In this document: piece after piece, positions 47,218-59,790 of the stretch
Layout of the letters: the number at the start of each line of letters is the position of its first letter
How positions within the stretch are numbered: position 1 is the stretch's first letter
NCBI RefSeq assembly: GCF_014931275.1
Contig: NZ_CP063110.1
Span: 1 to 64,000, forward strand
DNA: 64,000 nucleotides
From: Haemophilus parainfluenzae
GTDB taxonomy: Bacteria; Pseudomonadota; Gammaproteobacteria; Enterobacterales; Pasteurellaceae
Direction: 5' to 3'
Translations under genes and position numbers: made by a program
Notes under the pieces: model-generated
Told to the model about the DNA's origin: nothing
Database searches by the model: none
What the model saw: the letters and a program-made list of their open reading frames with translations, nothing else

Positions 47218-48027
47218 TTACTGATGAACCGCACTTTTTGCGCGGTTGTATGCCCATGCCATAATTAATCCACCACCAATAATCATCGGTAAGCAAAGAG
47301 CTTGGCCACGTGTCATGATGCCTAAGAAAGATTCAACTTCCGGCTCACGGACATATTCAACGATAAAACGGAAAATCCCGTAACCAACAAGGAATAATCC
47401 TGCTACAGAACCTGCTGGGCGAGGCTTTTTAATAAAGACATTCAGAATAATAAACAGCACGAAACCTTCTAAGAATGCTTCATAAAGCTGTGAAGGATGG
47501 CGTGGTAATAACAATGGATCATTTGGGAAAATCATGGCCCAAGGAACATTGGTTTCTCGTCCCCAAAGTTCTAAATTGATGAAGTTACCAATTCGCCCCA
47601 TCCCTAAACCAAATGGAATCAAAGGCGCCATAAAATCTGCTGTCTGCCAGAAGCTTCTTTTTTGAGAATAAGAGGTCCAAATCATTGAGATAATCACCCC
47701 AATTAATCCACCGTGGAATGACATTCCCCCTTCCCAAACACGGAATAAATACAGTGGATCTTGCATAAAATGACCAAAGTTATAGAAGAAAACATCCCCA
47801 ATACGTCCACCTAAGAATACCCCCATAAAAGCATTAAAAAGTAACGTATCCACTTGATCGACAGTCCAACCACTATTAGGTTGATTTGCACGACGAACAG
47901 CTAACCAACGAGCAAAGATAAAGCCTAATAAATACATTAAACCATACCAACGCAACCCAATATTGCTATCACCAAAAGTGAAAATAGTAGGATCAAAATG
48001 TGGAAGCATCAAAAATTCTGAATTCAT
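47218..48027 (-). CDS. lgt: prolipoprotein diacylglyceryl transferase
   Basis: Inner-membrane enzyme that attaches diacylglycerol to the lipobox cysteine of prolipoproteins. 269 residues, seven helices, with the signature region [20 protein letters not shown], the conserved [11 protein letters not shown] near the N-terminus and [17 protein letters not shown] precedes the ATG. It sits in the conserved rppH-TSUP-lgt-thyA-tadA order. Confidence 0.97.
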   Translation of the reverse strand: MNSEFLMLPHFDPTIFTFGDSNIGLRWYGLMYLLGFIFARWLAVRRANQPNSGWTVDQVDTLLFNAFMGVFLGGRIGDVFFYNFGHFMQDPLYLFRVWEGGMSFHGGLIGVIISMIWTSYSQKRSFWQTADFMAPLIPFGLGMGRIGNFINLELWGRETNVPWAMIFPNDPLLLPRHPSQLYEAFLEGFVLFIILNVFIKKPRPAGSVAGLFLVGYGIFRFIVEYVREPEVESFLGIMTRGQALCLPMIIGGGLIMAWAYNRAKSAVHQ

Positions 48028-48035
48028 AACATTCC

Positions 48036-48830
48036 TTATTTCATAAACATATCAACTGCGATTGCAATTAATAGCAAGGCAAAGCCTTTTTTCAAGGTTG
48101 ATACAGGGAGTTTTGAGGTCGCTGTTGCCCCTAATTTAGAAGTGAAAAATGAGGTGGCTGTAATACCGAGCACTGCGGGTAAATAAATATACCCTAGAGA
48201 ATAATCCGGCATGGAAGGGTTACCCCAACCGCTCACCATAAAGCTTAACATGCCAGATAAACCAAGAAGTGCGCCACAAAATGCAGAAGAACCAATAGAT
48301 TTTTTCATATCAATACCGCGAGAGTTTAAAAATGGTACGATAAAACCACCGCCACCAATGCCTGCTGCACTTGATGCCATACCAATCAAAATACCGCCAA
48401 TGACGGAAGATTGTGTTGTTAAAGGCTTAGCATTTACTGTATTTTTCTTAATAGAAATGATCATTTTGGCTGCTAAATAAACGACTAAACAAGCAAAGAT
48501 TTTAGCAGATACATCACGATCGAGTTTGCCAATAAATAAACCTGAGATAAATACCGTAATCATGATCACCGGCGCGAGTACTTTCACTGCACTCCACACA
48601 ATGTTTCCCAGTTTATGATGGCGCTGTGCGGAAGAAAATCCAGTAATCACGATGGTTGCAAATGAAGTCCCTAAGGCTGTGGACATCAACATTTGATCAG
48701 GAATACCCATCATCGGCAATAAATAAACCAAGGTTGGCACAATAACCAATCCGCCGCCAATGCCAAATAATCCAGCAAGAAAACCAACGATAGCCCCGAC
48801 AAGCAAACAAAGCAGGATAAAAGTGAGCAT
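48036..48830 (-). CDS. TSUP (TauE/SafE) family membrane transporter
   Basis: 264 residues with about eight helices and the duplicated glycine-rich motif of the family: [15 protein letters not shown] near the N-terminus and [20 protein letters not shown] in the second half. Members export sulfite, sulfoacetate or related organosulfur anions; the substrate here is unknown. It begins 2 bases after rppH and takes the place that ptsP holds in E. coli between rppH and lgt. Confidence 0.88.
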   Translation of the reverse strand: MLTFILLCLLVGAIVGFLAGLFGIGGGLVIVPTLVYLLPMMGIPDQMLMSTALGTSFATIVITGFSSAQRHHKLGNIVWSAVKVLAPVIMITVFISGLFIGKLDRDVSAKIFACLVVYLAAKMIISIKKNTVNAKPLTTQSSVIGGILIGMASSAAGIGGGGFIVPFLNSRGIDMKKSIGSSAFCGALLGLSGMLSFMVSGWGNPSMPDYSLGYIYLPAVLGITATSFFTSKLGATATSKLPVSTLKKGFALLLIAIAVDMFMK

Positions 48831-48832
48831 TA

Positions 48833-49423
48833 TTACCCCCTTGATTTATAAGATGGACGTTTTTGATATTTAGAAAAGCTGTTCTTACGTGAGGCGTGAT
48901 ACGGTTTATTTATCTCATGCTCTTGCGTATTTTCAAGCAATGTTTTGTCGTTACCAAATATTGCTTGGGCAAACTCTTTCATCGCTTTGCGGTAAACATC
49001 TTTTTTAAAGGACACAACCTGACGTACGGGATACCAAAAACTCACCCAACGCCAACCATCAAATTCGGGTGATTTTGTTGTGTTCATATTAATATTTTTT
49101 TCATCGCCCACTAATTGCAACAAAAACCAACGTTGTTTTTGCCCAATACACATGGGTTTGCTGTCATAACGCAGCAATCTCTTCGGCAGCTTATAACGCA
49201 ACCAATGTTTAGACGCGTAAAGCACCTTCACATCTTTGGGTTGTAAGCCAACCTCTTCATATAATTCACGATACATGGCTTGTTCGGCACTTTCGTTATC
49301 ATTAATTCCACCCTGTGGAAATTGCCACGAATTCTGCCCGTATCGTTTAGCCCAAAGCACCTGTCCTTTGCGATTACAAATGACAATGCCTACATTTGGA
49401 CGGTAGCCATCAAAATCGATCAC
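48833..49423 (-). CDS. rppH: RNA pyrophosphohydrolase RppH
   Basis: Nudix hydrolase that converts 5'-triphosphate (or diphosphate) mRNA ends to monophosphate, starting decay by RNase E. 196 residues with the Nudix box at about 38-60 ([20 protein letters not shown] and VGL), and a basic, Ser/Tyr-rich C-terminal tail typical of Haemophilus. It heads the rppH-TSUP-lgt-thyA-tadA run. Confidence 0.95.
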   Translation of the reverse strand: MIDFDGYRPNVGIVICNRKGQVLWAKRYGQNSWQFPQGGINDNESAEQAMYRELYEEVGLQPKDVKVLYASKHWLRYKLPKRLLRYDSKPMCIGQKQRWFLLQLVGDEKNINMNTTKSPEFDGWRWVSFWYPVRQVVSFKKDVYRKAMKEFAQAIFGNDKTLLENTQEHEINKPYHASRKNSFSKYQKRPSYKSRG

Positions 49424-49505
49424 TATCGTTCACCTTAAATTTTGTACAAAAATAATTTGCAGATTGTTTCATAAATTCGCTTTTTTATCAACCGAATGGG
49501 CATAT

Positions 49506-49546
49506 TTATCCTATTGTGGATAACTCTGTGGGTAACACTTGGATAA
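49506..49546. promoter_or_regulatory. cluster of DnaA-box-like sequences
   Basis: Within 41 bases: TTATCCTAT (7/9, 49506), TGTGGATAA (perfect, 49515-49523, reverse of TTATCCACA), TGTGGGTAA (8/9, 49527-49535) and CTTGGATAA (7/9, 49538-49546). More boxes lie further along the same gene-free stretch: a perfect TGTGGATAA at 49748-49756 and TTATTCACA (8/9) at 49858-49866. The whole gap 49424-49905 is strongly AT-rich. Confidence 0.5.
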
Positions 49547-49642
49547 TCTAAATTTAACTGTGTATAAAGATCAAAAATCGCTTTTCACACTTCATTTTTT
49601 CATTTTTGCATAACCTTTAATCAAAAATTTTCCGAAAAAAAT

Positions 49643-49672
49643 GACCGCACTTTTTCTCGTCAAAGTACGGTC
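49643..49672. terminator. inverted uptake-signal pair after ampD
   Basis: GACCGCACTTT (49643-49653) and AAAGTACGGTC (49662-49672) form an 11-base stem with one mismatch, because the second copy has A where the signal has G. It is flanked by A and T runs. It may end ampD transcription before rppH, both on the minus strand. Confidence 0.55.
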
Positions 49673-49905
49673 AAAAATCAGTCATTTTTTAATTTAAACA
49701 TTCCTTGCTTGGTGAAGAAATAACAACTGTGAGTTATTCAATATTTCTGTGGATAAAACTGTGATTGAGCAAATGGCGAGTGTTGCATAACTCTTCTCAG
49801 CATTTTATCTTCAATTTTAGAGGGAAGATTTTCTCTTTAATTTCATTAAGATAAGGCTTATTCACAGAAATTATCTTACTCACATTCAATCAAAAATTTT
49901 AGTGA

Positions 49906-50469
49906 TTATTTTTTATCCAAGCCTTTTTTGACTAACGTTAAATAGCGCTCCCACTCAAAATATTGACCCGGATCGATCTTACGACCAGGTGAAATATCGC
50001 AATGCCCAACGATACGATCGAGCGTTATTTTCGGGTAAGCTTGTATGATATCTCGTGTTAATTCAGCAAGCACTTGGTATTGTTCCTCTGTAAAAGGTTG
50101 TTCATTACTGCCCTCTAGCTCAATCCCAATCGCAAAATCATTGCATTTATCCCGACCTTCAAAACAAGAAAGCCCCGCATGCCATGCTCTATCATCGAAA
50201 CTCACATATTGCGTCACCTTGCCATCCCGTTCAATTAAACAATGGGCTGACACTCGAAATTGATAAATCTCTTCAAAATAAGGATGGATAGTGGGATCGA
50301 GTTTTCCTTGGAAAAAATCATCTACATATCCCCCACCAAATTGTTCTGGCGGCAAACTGATGTAATGAATGACGAGTAATGAAATATCCTCTACATTAGG
50401 ACGTTCATCAAAATGTGGTGAAATTACTTTTCTTGTTTGGCTTAACCAGCCATTTTTTATCTTATTCAT
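49906..50469 (-). CDS. ampD: 1,6-anhydro-N-acetylmuramyl-L-alanine amidase AmpD
   Basis: Cytoplasmic zinc amidase of murein recycling that removes the stem peptide from anhydroMurNAc. 187 residues with zinc ligands in LVIHYISLP (His about 35), the late histidine in GHCDISPGRKIDPG, and AIGIELEGSNE. It is divergent from the pilABCD operon, with the CRP-S site in the 144-base gap between them, the same arrangement as in H. influenzae. Confidence 0.95.
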   Translation of the reverse strand: MNKIKNGWLSQTRKVISPHFDERPNVEDISLLVIHYISLPPEQFGGGYVDDFFQGKLDPTIHPYFEEIYQFRVSAHCLIERDGKVTQYVSFDDRAWHAGLSCFEGRDKCNDFAIGIELEGSNEQPFTEEQYQVLAELTRDIIQAYPKITLDRIVGHCDISPGRKIDPGQYFEWERYLTLVKKGLDKK

Positions 50470-50494
50470 CTGTTTTTCTGCGATTAAATTTCAT

Positions 50495-50516
50495 TTTTGC
50501 GATCTCGATCGCAAAA
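50495..50516 (+). promoter_or_regulatory. CRP-S competence site of the pil operon
   Basis: TGCGA (50498-50502)-N6-TCGCA (50509-50513) in a 22-bp perfectly framed T-run/A-run palindrome. The C in each half-site marks the Sxy-dependent CRP-S class that controls natural competence in Haemophilus. It lies about 100 bases before pilA; an uptake signal (50519-50527) immediately follows. Confidence 0.85.
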
Positions 50517-50613
50517 GAAGTGCGGTCAATTTTACTTTCATCTTTCCCTTTTACACAATGTTGCAGCCAAAATTCTGGCATTTTTTTATTCAACCAAAAG
50601 GAAATTTAATTTA

Positions 50614-51057
50614 ATGAAACTGACTTTTTCTAAACCCTTACATAAAGGTTTTACGTTAATTGAATTGATGATCGTGATTGCGATTATTGCTATTCTCGCG
50701 ACGATCGCCATTCCGTCTTATCAAAATTATACCAAAAAAGCAGCCATCTCCGAATTATTGCAAGCTTCTGCACCTTATAAATCTGATGTGGAATTATGTG
50801 TCTATAGCACCAATGCCCCAACAAACTGTTCTGGTGGTTCAAATGGCATTACAGCAGACATTACTACTGCAAAAGGCTATGTTAAATCCATTACCACGAA
50901 ATCGGGTGTGATTACGGTAACAGGAAATGGCGCATTGGATGGGATCAGTTATTCTTTAACGGCGACAGGCTCAACCTCATCAGGTGTGACCTGGACAACC
51001 GCTTGCCCGAGCAATGCGGATTTATTCCCTGCGGGCTTCTGCTCTCCTACCAAATAG
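50614..51057 (+). CDS. pilA: type IV prepilin PilA
   Basis: 147-residue major pilin of the competence type IV pilus. Leader [12 protein letters not shown] is cleaved before Phe13 of [18 protein letters not shown]; Glu5 of the mature protein is present. The hydrophobic helix is followed by a serine/threonine/glycine-rich globular domain with four cysteines. A longer reading upstream would run through the CRP-S promoter and is rejected; AAGGA at 50598 precedes the ATG at a longer than usual distance. First gene of pilABCD. Confidence 0.95.
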   Translation: MKLTFSKPLHKGFTLIELMIVIAIIAILATIAIPSYQNYTKKAAISELLQASAPYKSDVELCVYSTNAPTNCSGGSNGITADITTAKGYVKSITTKSGVITVTGNGALDGISYSLTATGSTSSGVTWTTACPSNADLFPAGFCSPTK

Positions 51058-51063
51058 CGAAAC

Positions 51064-52443
51064 ATGGCCTATCAAGCAATCGCAAAAAATGGCGAGATTT
51101 ATCAGATCTCGCCACAATATTGGCAACAAAACCAACAGCAACAAGCATTGCTGTTGCGTTACTTTGCGCTACCACTTAAAGAAGATGAACACCATTTATG
51201 GCTTGCGGTGGATTCGCTGAATAATCTTGCGGCTTGTGAAACCTTTGCTTTTTTAAGTGGAAAATTGGTTGAGCCAATTTTATTTGAAACACATCAACTC
51301 AAACAACTTTTACAATCCCTTGCACCGAAAGCCAATCAAATAGAAGAACAAGCGACGTTTTATCATCATTCAGAAGACGAAAGCACTGCCAATTTATCTA
51401 ATGAAGATGAACCCGTTATTCAATTATTAAATGGTATTTTTGAAACCGCCCTGCAAAAAAATGCCTCCGATATTCATTTAGAAACTCAGCCAAATGGCCT
51501 TTTGGTTCGTTTGCGTATTGATGGCGTACTACAACCACAGCCGATTATCAGTAAATCACTCGCCAATCGTGTGATTTCTCGTTTAAAACTCTTAGCCAAA
51601 CTGGATATCAGTGAAACTCGGCTACCACAAGATGGCCGTTTTCAATTCAAAACGACATTCTCCGATATTTTAGATTTCCGCCTTTCTACCTTGCCCACGC
51701 ATTGGGGAGAAAAAGCGGTATTACGATTGCAACAAAATAAACCTGTTCAGTTAAGTTTTGCTGAATTGGGTATGACACAAAACCAACAAAATCAATTTCA
51801 ACATGCACTCGGTCAACCTCAGGGTTTAATCCTTGTAACGGGACCAACAGGAAGTGGAAAAAGTATCTCACTTTATACCGCACTTCAATGGCTCAATACG
51901 CCAGATAAACATATTATGACGGCAGAGGATCCCGTTGAAATTGAATTAGAAGGCATCATTCAAACTCAAGTAAATCCACAAATTGGTTTAGATTTTAGTC
52001 GATTACTTCGCACATTTTTACGACAAGACCCCGACATTATTATGCTTGGTGAAATTCGAGATGAAGAAAGTGCATTAATGGCATTAAGAGCAGCTCAAAC
52101 TGGCCATTTAGTGCTTTCTACCTTACATACCAACGATGCCATCTCAGCAATTTCACGCTTACAGCAATTAGGCATTCAATCTCACGAAATTGAAAATAGT
52201 CTCTTATTAGTTATCGCACAGCGATTGGTGCGTAAACGTTGCTTAAAGTGCAGTCAACATTTTAGTGAGTCTTGCGATTGCCATCAGGGATATCGGGGAC
52301 GTATTGGGGTGTATCAATTTTTACAATGTGAAAACAACCGTTACCAAACCGATTTTGACTCACTTTATCAAAGCGCATTAGAAAAAGTAAAAGATCAAGT
52401 CACCGATCTCGATGAAATTCAACGCGTGTTAGGCAAAAAATAG
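51064..52443 (+). CDS. pilB: type IV pilus assembly ATPase PilB
   Basis: Hexameric GspE-family motor driving pilus extension. 459 residues: N-terminal domain, then Walker A GPTGSGKS at 260-267, Asp box (AEDPVEIELEGI), Walker B (IIMLGEIRDEESA) and His box (TGHLVLSTLHTNDA). The zinc tetracysteine region is short: CLKCSQHFSESCDCHQGYRGR. The N-terminal domain is shorter than in Pseudomonas PilB. It starts 6 bases after pilA. Confidence 0.95.
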   Translation: MAYQAIAKNGEIYQISPQYWQQNQQQQALLLRYFALPLKEDEHHLWLAVDSLNNLAACETFAFLSGKLVEPILFETHQLKQLLQSLAPKANQIEEQATFYHHSEDESTANLSNEDEPVIQLLNGIFETALQKNASDIHLETQPNGLLVRLRIDGVLQPQPIISKSLANRVISRLKLLAKLDISETRLPQDGRFQFKTTFSDILDFRLSTLPTHWGEKAVLRLQQNKPVQLSFAELGMTQNQQNQFQHALGQPQGLILVTGPTGSGKSISLYTALQWLNTPDKHIMTAEDPVEIELEGIIQTQVNPQIGLDFSRLLRTFLRQDPDIIMLGEIRDEESALMALRAAQTGHLVLSTLHTNDAISAISRLQQLGIQSHEIENSLLLVIAQRLVRKRCLKCSQHFSESCDCHQGYRGRIGVYQFLQCENNRYQTDFDSLYQSALEKVKDQVTDLDEIQRVLGKK

Positions 52444-52451
52444 GAGTCTCT

Positions 52452-53671
52452 ATGGCAAAACAAAAACTCTTTTACTTCCAAGCCTATGATCAGCGGCAAC
52501 AATGGCAAAAAGGTAGCCTTGTTGCTCAATCTAAACAAGCCGCACAATTTCTGTTAATTGCAAAAGGTTTTAGTCACATTCGCTTGCAACAAGATTGGCA
52601 ACTTAATCAGAAACCGAAAAATGCAGAAATCAGTGCTTTATTGAATCAACTGGCTACATTGCTCAGTTCTGCCATTCCATTAAAAAATGCATTACATATT
52701 TTGCAAGACAACTGCACACAATTGGGTTTGCATCAGTGGCTTAGCGCCTTAATTGAGTTAATTGAAAGTGGTCTTCCGTTTTCACAAAGCTTGGAAATAC
52801 AAGGAAAGTATTTAAACTTTCAAGAGATTCAACTTATTCAAGTGGGAGAAATGACAGGAAAACTGGCAGAGGTATGCACTAAAATTGCAGAACGTCGAAC
52901 ACAATCATTAACGCTTCAACGCAAATTGCAAAAAATTATGCTTTATCCTGCCATGGTATTAGGTATTTCGCTTTCACTTACGTTGATTTTATTACTCTTC
53001 GTTGTACCGCAATTTGCTGAAATGTATGGCGAAAATTCCGCTGAATTGCCTACATTGACTGCTGTGTTATTAGCCATGTCTCAATTCCTACAACATCATT
53101 TTGTTGCGTTAATGATTGCCTGCACTTTCGCTATTTTTATGTTGAAGATGGCATTAAAACATTCCCTTTGGCTAAATCAAAAAAAGAATGCACTAATTAG
53201 CCGCATGCCAATTTGGGGCAATATCATTTGCCTTTCTCGCCTAATCAGTTTTAGCCATAACCTCCAATTAATGCTTCAATCCGGAGTGGCATTAACGCCA
53301 GCCTTAAATAGCTTCCTCCCCAAACAACAAACCTGGCAAACACAACGTACCTTAAAAGGTGATATTCTGCTACAACAAGAAGTGCGGTCAATTTTACAGT
53401 GGGTTTCGCAAGGTTATCCATTTTCAGAAAGTGTCAGTAGTCATCTTTTCCCAATGGAAGCACAACAAATGCTACAGATTGGAGAAAAAAGTGGAAAACT
53501 TGCGTTGATGTTGCGTCATATTGCTGATAACTATCAAGAAAAGCTCAATCATCAAATTGATTTACTTTCCCAACTTTTAGAGCCTTTAATGATGCTCATC
53601 ATTGGTAGTTTAATCGGTATTATTATGATGGGCATGTATCTGCCGATTTTTAATATGGGATCCGTAATCCA

Positions 53672-53675
<4 letters not shown>
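52452..53675 (+). CDS. pilC: type IV pilus inner-membrane platform protein PilC
   Basis: 407 residues of the GspF/PilC family: two tandem T2SSF domains (about 60-185 and 265-390), each followed by hydrophobic segments, with conserved QVGEMTGKLAEV and QIGEKSGKLALM. It anchors the pilus motor in the inner membrane. An in-frame uptake signal encodes EVRSIL near residue 315. Its stop overlaps the pilD start by 4 bases. Confidence 0.94.
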
Positions 53676-55251
<1,576 letters not shown>

Positions 55252-55255
<4 letters not shown>

Positions 55256-55533
55256 GTCTTCAGCATCACGATAATGGTGAACAGGGCGAGTTTTTCTTGC
55301 TCGATGAGCAAGGCAAGAAAATCGCGAAACTCACCTATTTTTATGAAAAACCCGATACCATTAATGCTAATCATACATTTGTTGATGATTCTCTTCGAGG
55401 GCAAGGTGTGGCAGACAAACTCTATCAAGCCTTAATTCATTTCATCCAGGCTAAAAAGCTCACTTTGCACCCAACTTGTAGCTATATTGCAAGAAAATGG
55501 GAGCGAACCCAATCAGCTAAATCACAAGCTTAA
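55252..55533 (+). CDS. small GNAT-like N-acetyltransferase (YjdJ/GCN5-related)
   Basis: 93-residue protein of the short acyl-CoA acyltransferase family with [22 protein letters not shown], containing the acetyl-CoA binding RGQGV, and the late CSYIARKW. Its substrate is unknown. It overlaps the yacG stop, so it is translationally coupled. No terminator was seen before rhlB, which is 90 bases downstream behind a likely promoter. Confidence 0.87.
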
Positions 55534-55623
55534 GCTTATTAATAAGTTCGGTCATTTTTAAGGATATTTTTCTGACTTCGTGCTATCCTTAGCCCCATTT
55601 ATTTCTGAGAACCATTATTTATC

Positions 55624-56883
55624 ATGCAAAAAAATTATTTAAGTCAGCAGCGATTTGCTGATCTTCCATTACATCCTATCGTACAAAAAGCCCTGCAAGA
55701 TAAGGGATTTGAATATTGCACCCCAATTCAAGCATTATCATTACCTATCACATTACAAGGAAAAGATGTTGCAGGCCAAGCGCAAACCGGTACGGGTAAA
55801 ACGATGGCATTTTTAACGGCAACATTTCATCACTTATTAACACATCAACCTGATTTTGCCACCAATCAACCTCGCGCATTAATTCTTGCACCAACCCGTG
55901 AACTGGCAGTACAAATTAATAATGATGCAGAGTTGTTAGCTAAAACAAGTGGATTACGAACCGCACTTGCTTATGGTGGTGATGGCTATGATAAACAACT
56001 TAAGGCGATTGAAGACGGTGTGGATATTTTAATTGGTACCACGGGGCGTGTGATCGATTATGTCAAACAAGGCATTATTCGTTTAGATGACATTCAAGTC
56101 GTGGTGTTGGATGAAGCTGATCGCATGTTTGATTTAGGATTCATTCGTGATATTCGTTATTTATTACGCAAGTGTCCTTCTCCGCAAGAACGCCTCACCA
56201 TGCTCTTTTCTGCAACGCTCTCTTACAAAGTGCGCGAACTTGCCTTTGAAGATATGAATTCCCCTGAATATATCGAAATTGAACCAGAACAAAAAACGGG
56301 ACATAGAATTAAAGAGGAACTGTTCTATCCGTCAAATGAAGATAAAATCCCACTCTTACTCACGTTAATGGAAGAGGAATGGCCCGAGCGCTGTATTGTC
56401 TTTGCAAATACTAAACATAAATGTGAAGAAATTTGGGGCTATTTAGCGGCAGATGGCCATCGTGTGGGATTACTCACAGGGGATGTAGCACAGAAAAAAC
56501 GTCTTTCATTGCTCAAACAATTTACAGATGGTGAGCTCGATATTCTCGTTGCAACCGATGTTGCAGCGCGTGGATTACATATTTCAGACGTGACTCATGT
56601 TTTTAACTTTGATCTACCCGATGACCGAGAAGATTACGTTCACCGTATTGGCCGTACTGGTCGAGCGGGTGAAAGTGGTGCGTCTATCAGCTTTGCTTGT
56701 GAAGAATATGCGATGAATTTACCGGCAATTGAAGAATACATTGGTCATTCTATTCCGGTCAGCCAATATGACCCGAATTCATTGATTAGTGATATTCCAA
56801 AACCTTATCGTTTAAAACGCAATCCTGCGCCTCAAACAAGAAATACTACGACGAGAAAAACAAACTACCGTCGTAAAAACTAA
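55624..56883 (+). CDS. rhlB: ATP-dependent RNA helicase RhlB
   Basis: DEAD-box helicase of the RNA degradosome. 419 residues with AQTGTGKT (53-60), PTRELA, DEAD (163-166), SAT (LFSATLS), and [11 protein letters not shown]. The early segment [27 protein letters not shown] and the basic C-terminal tail ([12 protein letters not shown]) match RhlB better than RhlE or SrmB. Confidence 0.95.
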   Translation: MQKNYLSQQRFADLPLHPIVQKALQDKGFEYCTPIQALSLPITLQGKDVAGQAQTGTGKTMAFLTATFHHLLTHQPDFATNQPRALILAPTRELAVQINNDAELLAKTSGLRTALAYGGDGYDKQLKAIEDGVDILIGTTGRVIDYVKQGIIRLDDIQVVVLDEADRMFDLGFIRDIRYLLRKCPSPQERLTMLFSATLSYKVRELAFEDMNSPEYIEIEPEQKTGHRIKEELFYPSNEDKIPLLLTLMEEEWPERCIVFANTKHKCEEIWGYLAADGHRVGLLTGDVAQKKRLSLLKQFTDGELDILVATDVAARGLHISDVTHVFNFDLPDDREDYVHRIGRTGRAGESGASISFACEEYAMNLPAIEEYIGHSIPVSQYDPNSLISDIPKPYRLKRNPAPQTRNTTTRKTNYRRKN

Positions 56884-56886
56884 AAA

Positions 56887-56919
56887 GAAAAGCTGATGAA
56901 CTCCTTCATCAGCTTTTTT
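56887..56919 (+). terminator. rhlB terminator
   Basis: Twelve-base stem AAAGCTGATGAA / TTCATCAGCTTT (56889-56900, 56905-56916) with a 4-base loop, followed by TTTT. The minus-strand tail is also T-rich, so it can serve the convergent mreD. Confidence 0.9.
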
Positions 56920-56924
56920 TATGA

Positions 56925-57413
56925 TTAATGTAATCCGACTCTTCGACGTGTAGTACGCATCAATAAGAAAACCCATGGCCATAACACACCTGATGCGATG
57001 GCACCAAAGATTTCCTGCCAGTTGAAAAATGCCCCATGCAAAGAGAATTCAACCAAGAAAATAGCCACTCGAATCGCAAAAACAAAAAGAAGTACCAATA
57101 AACTTTGGAACCAAAGAGAAAGGTTGCGCAAAATTAGGTAATATTTGGAAACAAAATAGAAAGCCACAGAAAGCACCAGTGCATGAACCCCAAGAATAGA
57201 GCCTAGCACAATATCCCATAAAACCCCGAGTAAAAATGCCCAACCAATGCTTACTCTATCGGGTAGCGCAAGCGTCCAATAAAGCAAAACTAAAACCAAC
57301 CAAGACGGTTTAAAAGCTTGAAAGCCTGCTGGCCATGGGGCTAATTCCATAATTAATGCCACAACAAAGAAGCATAAAATGGTCGCCCATTGAAAAATAA
57401 AACGCCCTTGCAT
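56925..57413 (-). CDS. mreD: rod shape-determining protein MreD
   Basis: 162-residue membrane protein with five to six helices, part of the MreBCD elongasome that maintains rod shape. The first base of its ATG coincides with the last base of the mreC stop. It follows mreB and mreC in the standard order. Confidence 0.94.
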   Translation of the reverse strand: MQGRFIFQWATILCFFVVALIMELAPWPAGFQAFKPSWLVLVLLYWTLALPDRVSIGWAFLLGVLWDIVLGSILGVHALVLSVAFYFVSKYYLILRNLSLWFQSLLVLLFVFAIRVAIFLVEFSLHGAFFNWQEIFGAIASGVLWPWVFLLMRTTRRRVGLH

Positions 57414-58477
57414 TAGTCTTCTTCCCTATGTTGTTGCTGATCTGGAGAAATGGGTTCCTCTTGTTGAGGCATTGTGGTCGGAATGTCAGGATCCACAATT
57501 TCTTTTCCTGTATGCGGCTGTACTCCATCCTCTTGATCATCTGTAATTTTGGTTTTACTCACTGAATGAGTTGCTTCATTAGCTTGACTTTCTAAACGTT
57601 GCTGTACAAGTCGACGCACTTCTTCTGGTGACATGGATTTGACTTTCGACATATCAAGATTGCTCGGCCAAAGTAAAAGCAAATAACGTAAACGATCTAA
57701 CTCAGCCAAAGGTTTCGCTTTCACCGTTGCAAAGTAATTTGAGCCATCACGAGAGACACTTTGCACAACAGCCACAGGATAGCCTTCAACAAAACGGCCG
57801 CCCAAACCTGAAGTCACCAATAAATCGCCTTTTTCAATATCCACAGAACGAGGCACATTATCTAAGGTAAGTTCATCTGAGTGCCCTGTGCCACTCGCGA
57901 TCACGCGCACATCATTACGTAAAACTTGCACAGGAATAGAATGGGTCACATCGGTCAAAAGTAACACTCGGCTTGTATTCTCACCGACAGATATAATCTG
58001 CCCAATCATCCCTTTTTCATCAATCACAGGCTGCCCAACATAAGCACCATCTCGTTCACCTTGATTGATCACCACTTGCTGACGATAGACGTCGGTTTCA
58101 GCTGTAAGCACTTCTGCAATCTTTTTATATTCATCGGTGCGTAAAGGCGAATTAAGCAGTAAACGAAGACGTTGGTTTTCTACCTTGAGTTGATCCAATA
58201 ATAAAAGATCGGCATTTTTCTCACGCAACTGCTCACGCAATACTTTATTTTCAATAAGCAGTTTATTGGTATCCACCAAGTTATTTGATACACCATCTAG
58301 AACCGTTCTTGGCCCATTCGCAAGGTAATATAGGCCCCCCACGGCAGTTTCCATGACACTACGCGCCTTCGTCATTGATGAGGTTTGCCCATCAACTAAA
58401 ATGAGTGTCATCGAAGCAATCACTGCTAACGCGAGTCGAATACCTAATGGTGGTGCTTTACCAAAAATGGGTTTCAT
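57413..58477 (-). CDS. mreC: rod shape-determining protein MreC
   Basis: 354-residue bitopic protein: a short cytoplasmic N-terminus, one transmembrane helix (about 13-30), a coiled coil (NKLLIENKVLREQLREKNADL), then the periplasmic beta domain (VIDEKGMIGQIISVGENTS) that contacts penicillin-binding proteins. The C-terminal tail is rich in Gln, Glu and Pro and low in complexity. Confidence 0.95.
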   Translation of the reverse strand: MKPIFGKAPPLGIRLALAVIASMTLILVDGQTSSMTKARSVMETAVGGLYYLANGPRTVLDGVSNNLVDTNKLLIENKVLREQLREKNADLLLLDQLKVENQRLRLLLNSPLRTDEYKKIAEVLTAETDVYRQQVVINQGERDGAYVGQPVIDEKGMIGQIISVGENTSRVLLLTDVTHSIPVQVLRNDVRVIASGTGHSDELTLDNVPRSVDIEKGDLLVTSGLGGRFVEGYPVAVVQSVSRDGSNYFATVKAKPLAELDRLRYLLLLWPSNLDMSKVKSMSPEEVRRLVQQRLESQANEATHSVSKTKITDDQEDGVQPHTGKEIVDPDIPTTMPQQEEPISPDQQQHREED

Positions 58478-58498
58478 TCACTGTCCTAGGGTTGAAAG

Positions 58499-58558
58499 GA
58501 AAAGTGCGGTCAAAAAATCAGACGAATTAAAAACGCCGATTTTTCTGACCGCACTTTT
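58499..58558 (-). terminator. inverted uptake-signal pair between mreB and mreC
   Basis: Two full uptake signals in opposite orientation (about 58500-58510 and 58548-58558). Pairing continues inward through AAAAATC / GATTTTT, giving a stem of roughly 20 bp with one or two interruptions and an 18-base loop. It lies between mreB and mreC on the operon strand, so it is likely an attenuator that sets mreB above mreCD. Confidence 0.65.
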
Positions 58559-58563
58559 AGAGA

Positions 58564-59652
<1,089 letters not shown>

Positions 59653-59790
59653 TCATTTCTGAGCATAGAAAAAAATTGTGATAAATGTACCAAAAAATCG
59701 AGTTTGATAACAGGATTTTTTACTTTGTTCATCTACACTTACCTCACTATTTTTTCTAACAAGGTAAGTGCGGTCAATTTTAATGGTGTT

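Noticed and set aside
50497..50613. A 39-codon N-terminal extension of PilA
   Set aside because: It would begin inside the CRP-S site and be translated through the promoter; the normal prepilin leader starts at 50614.
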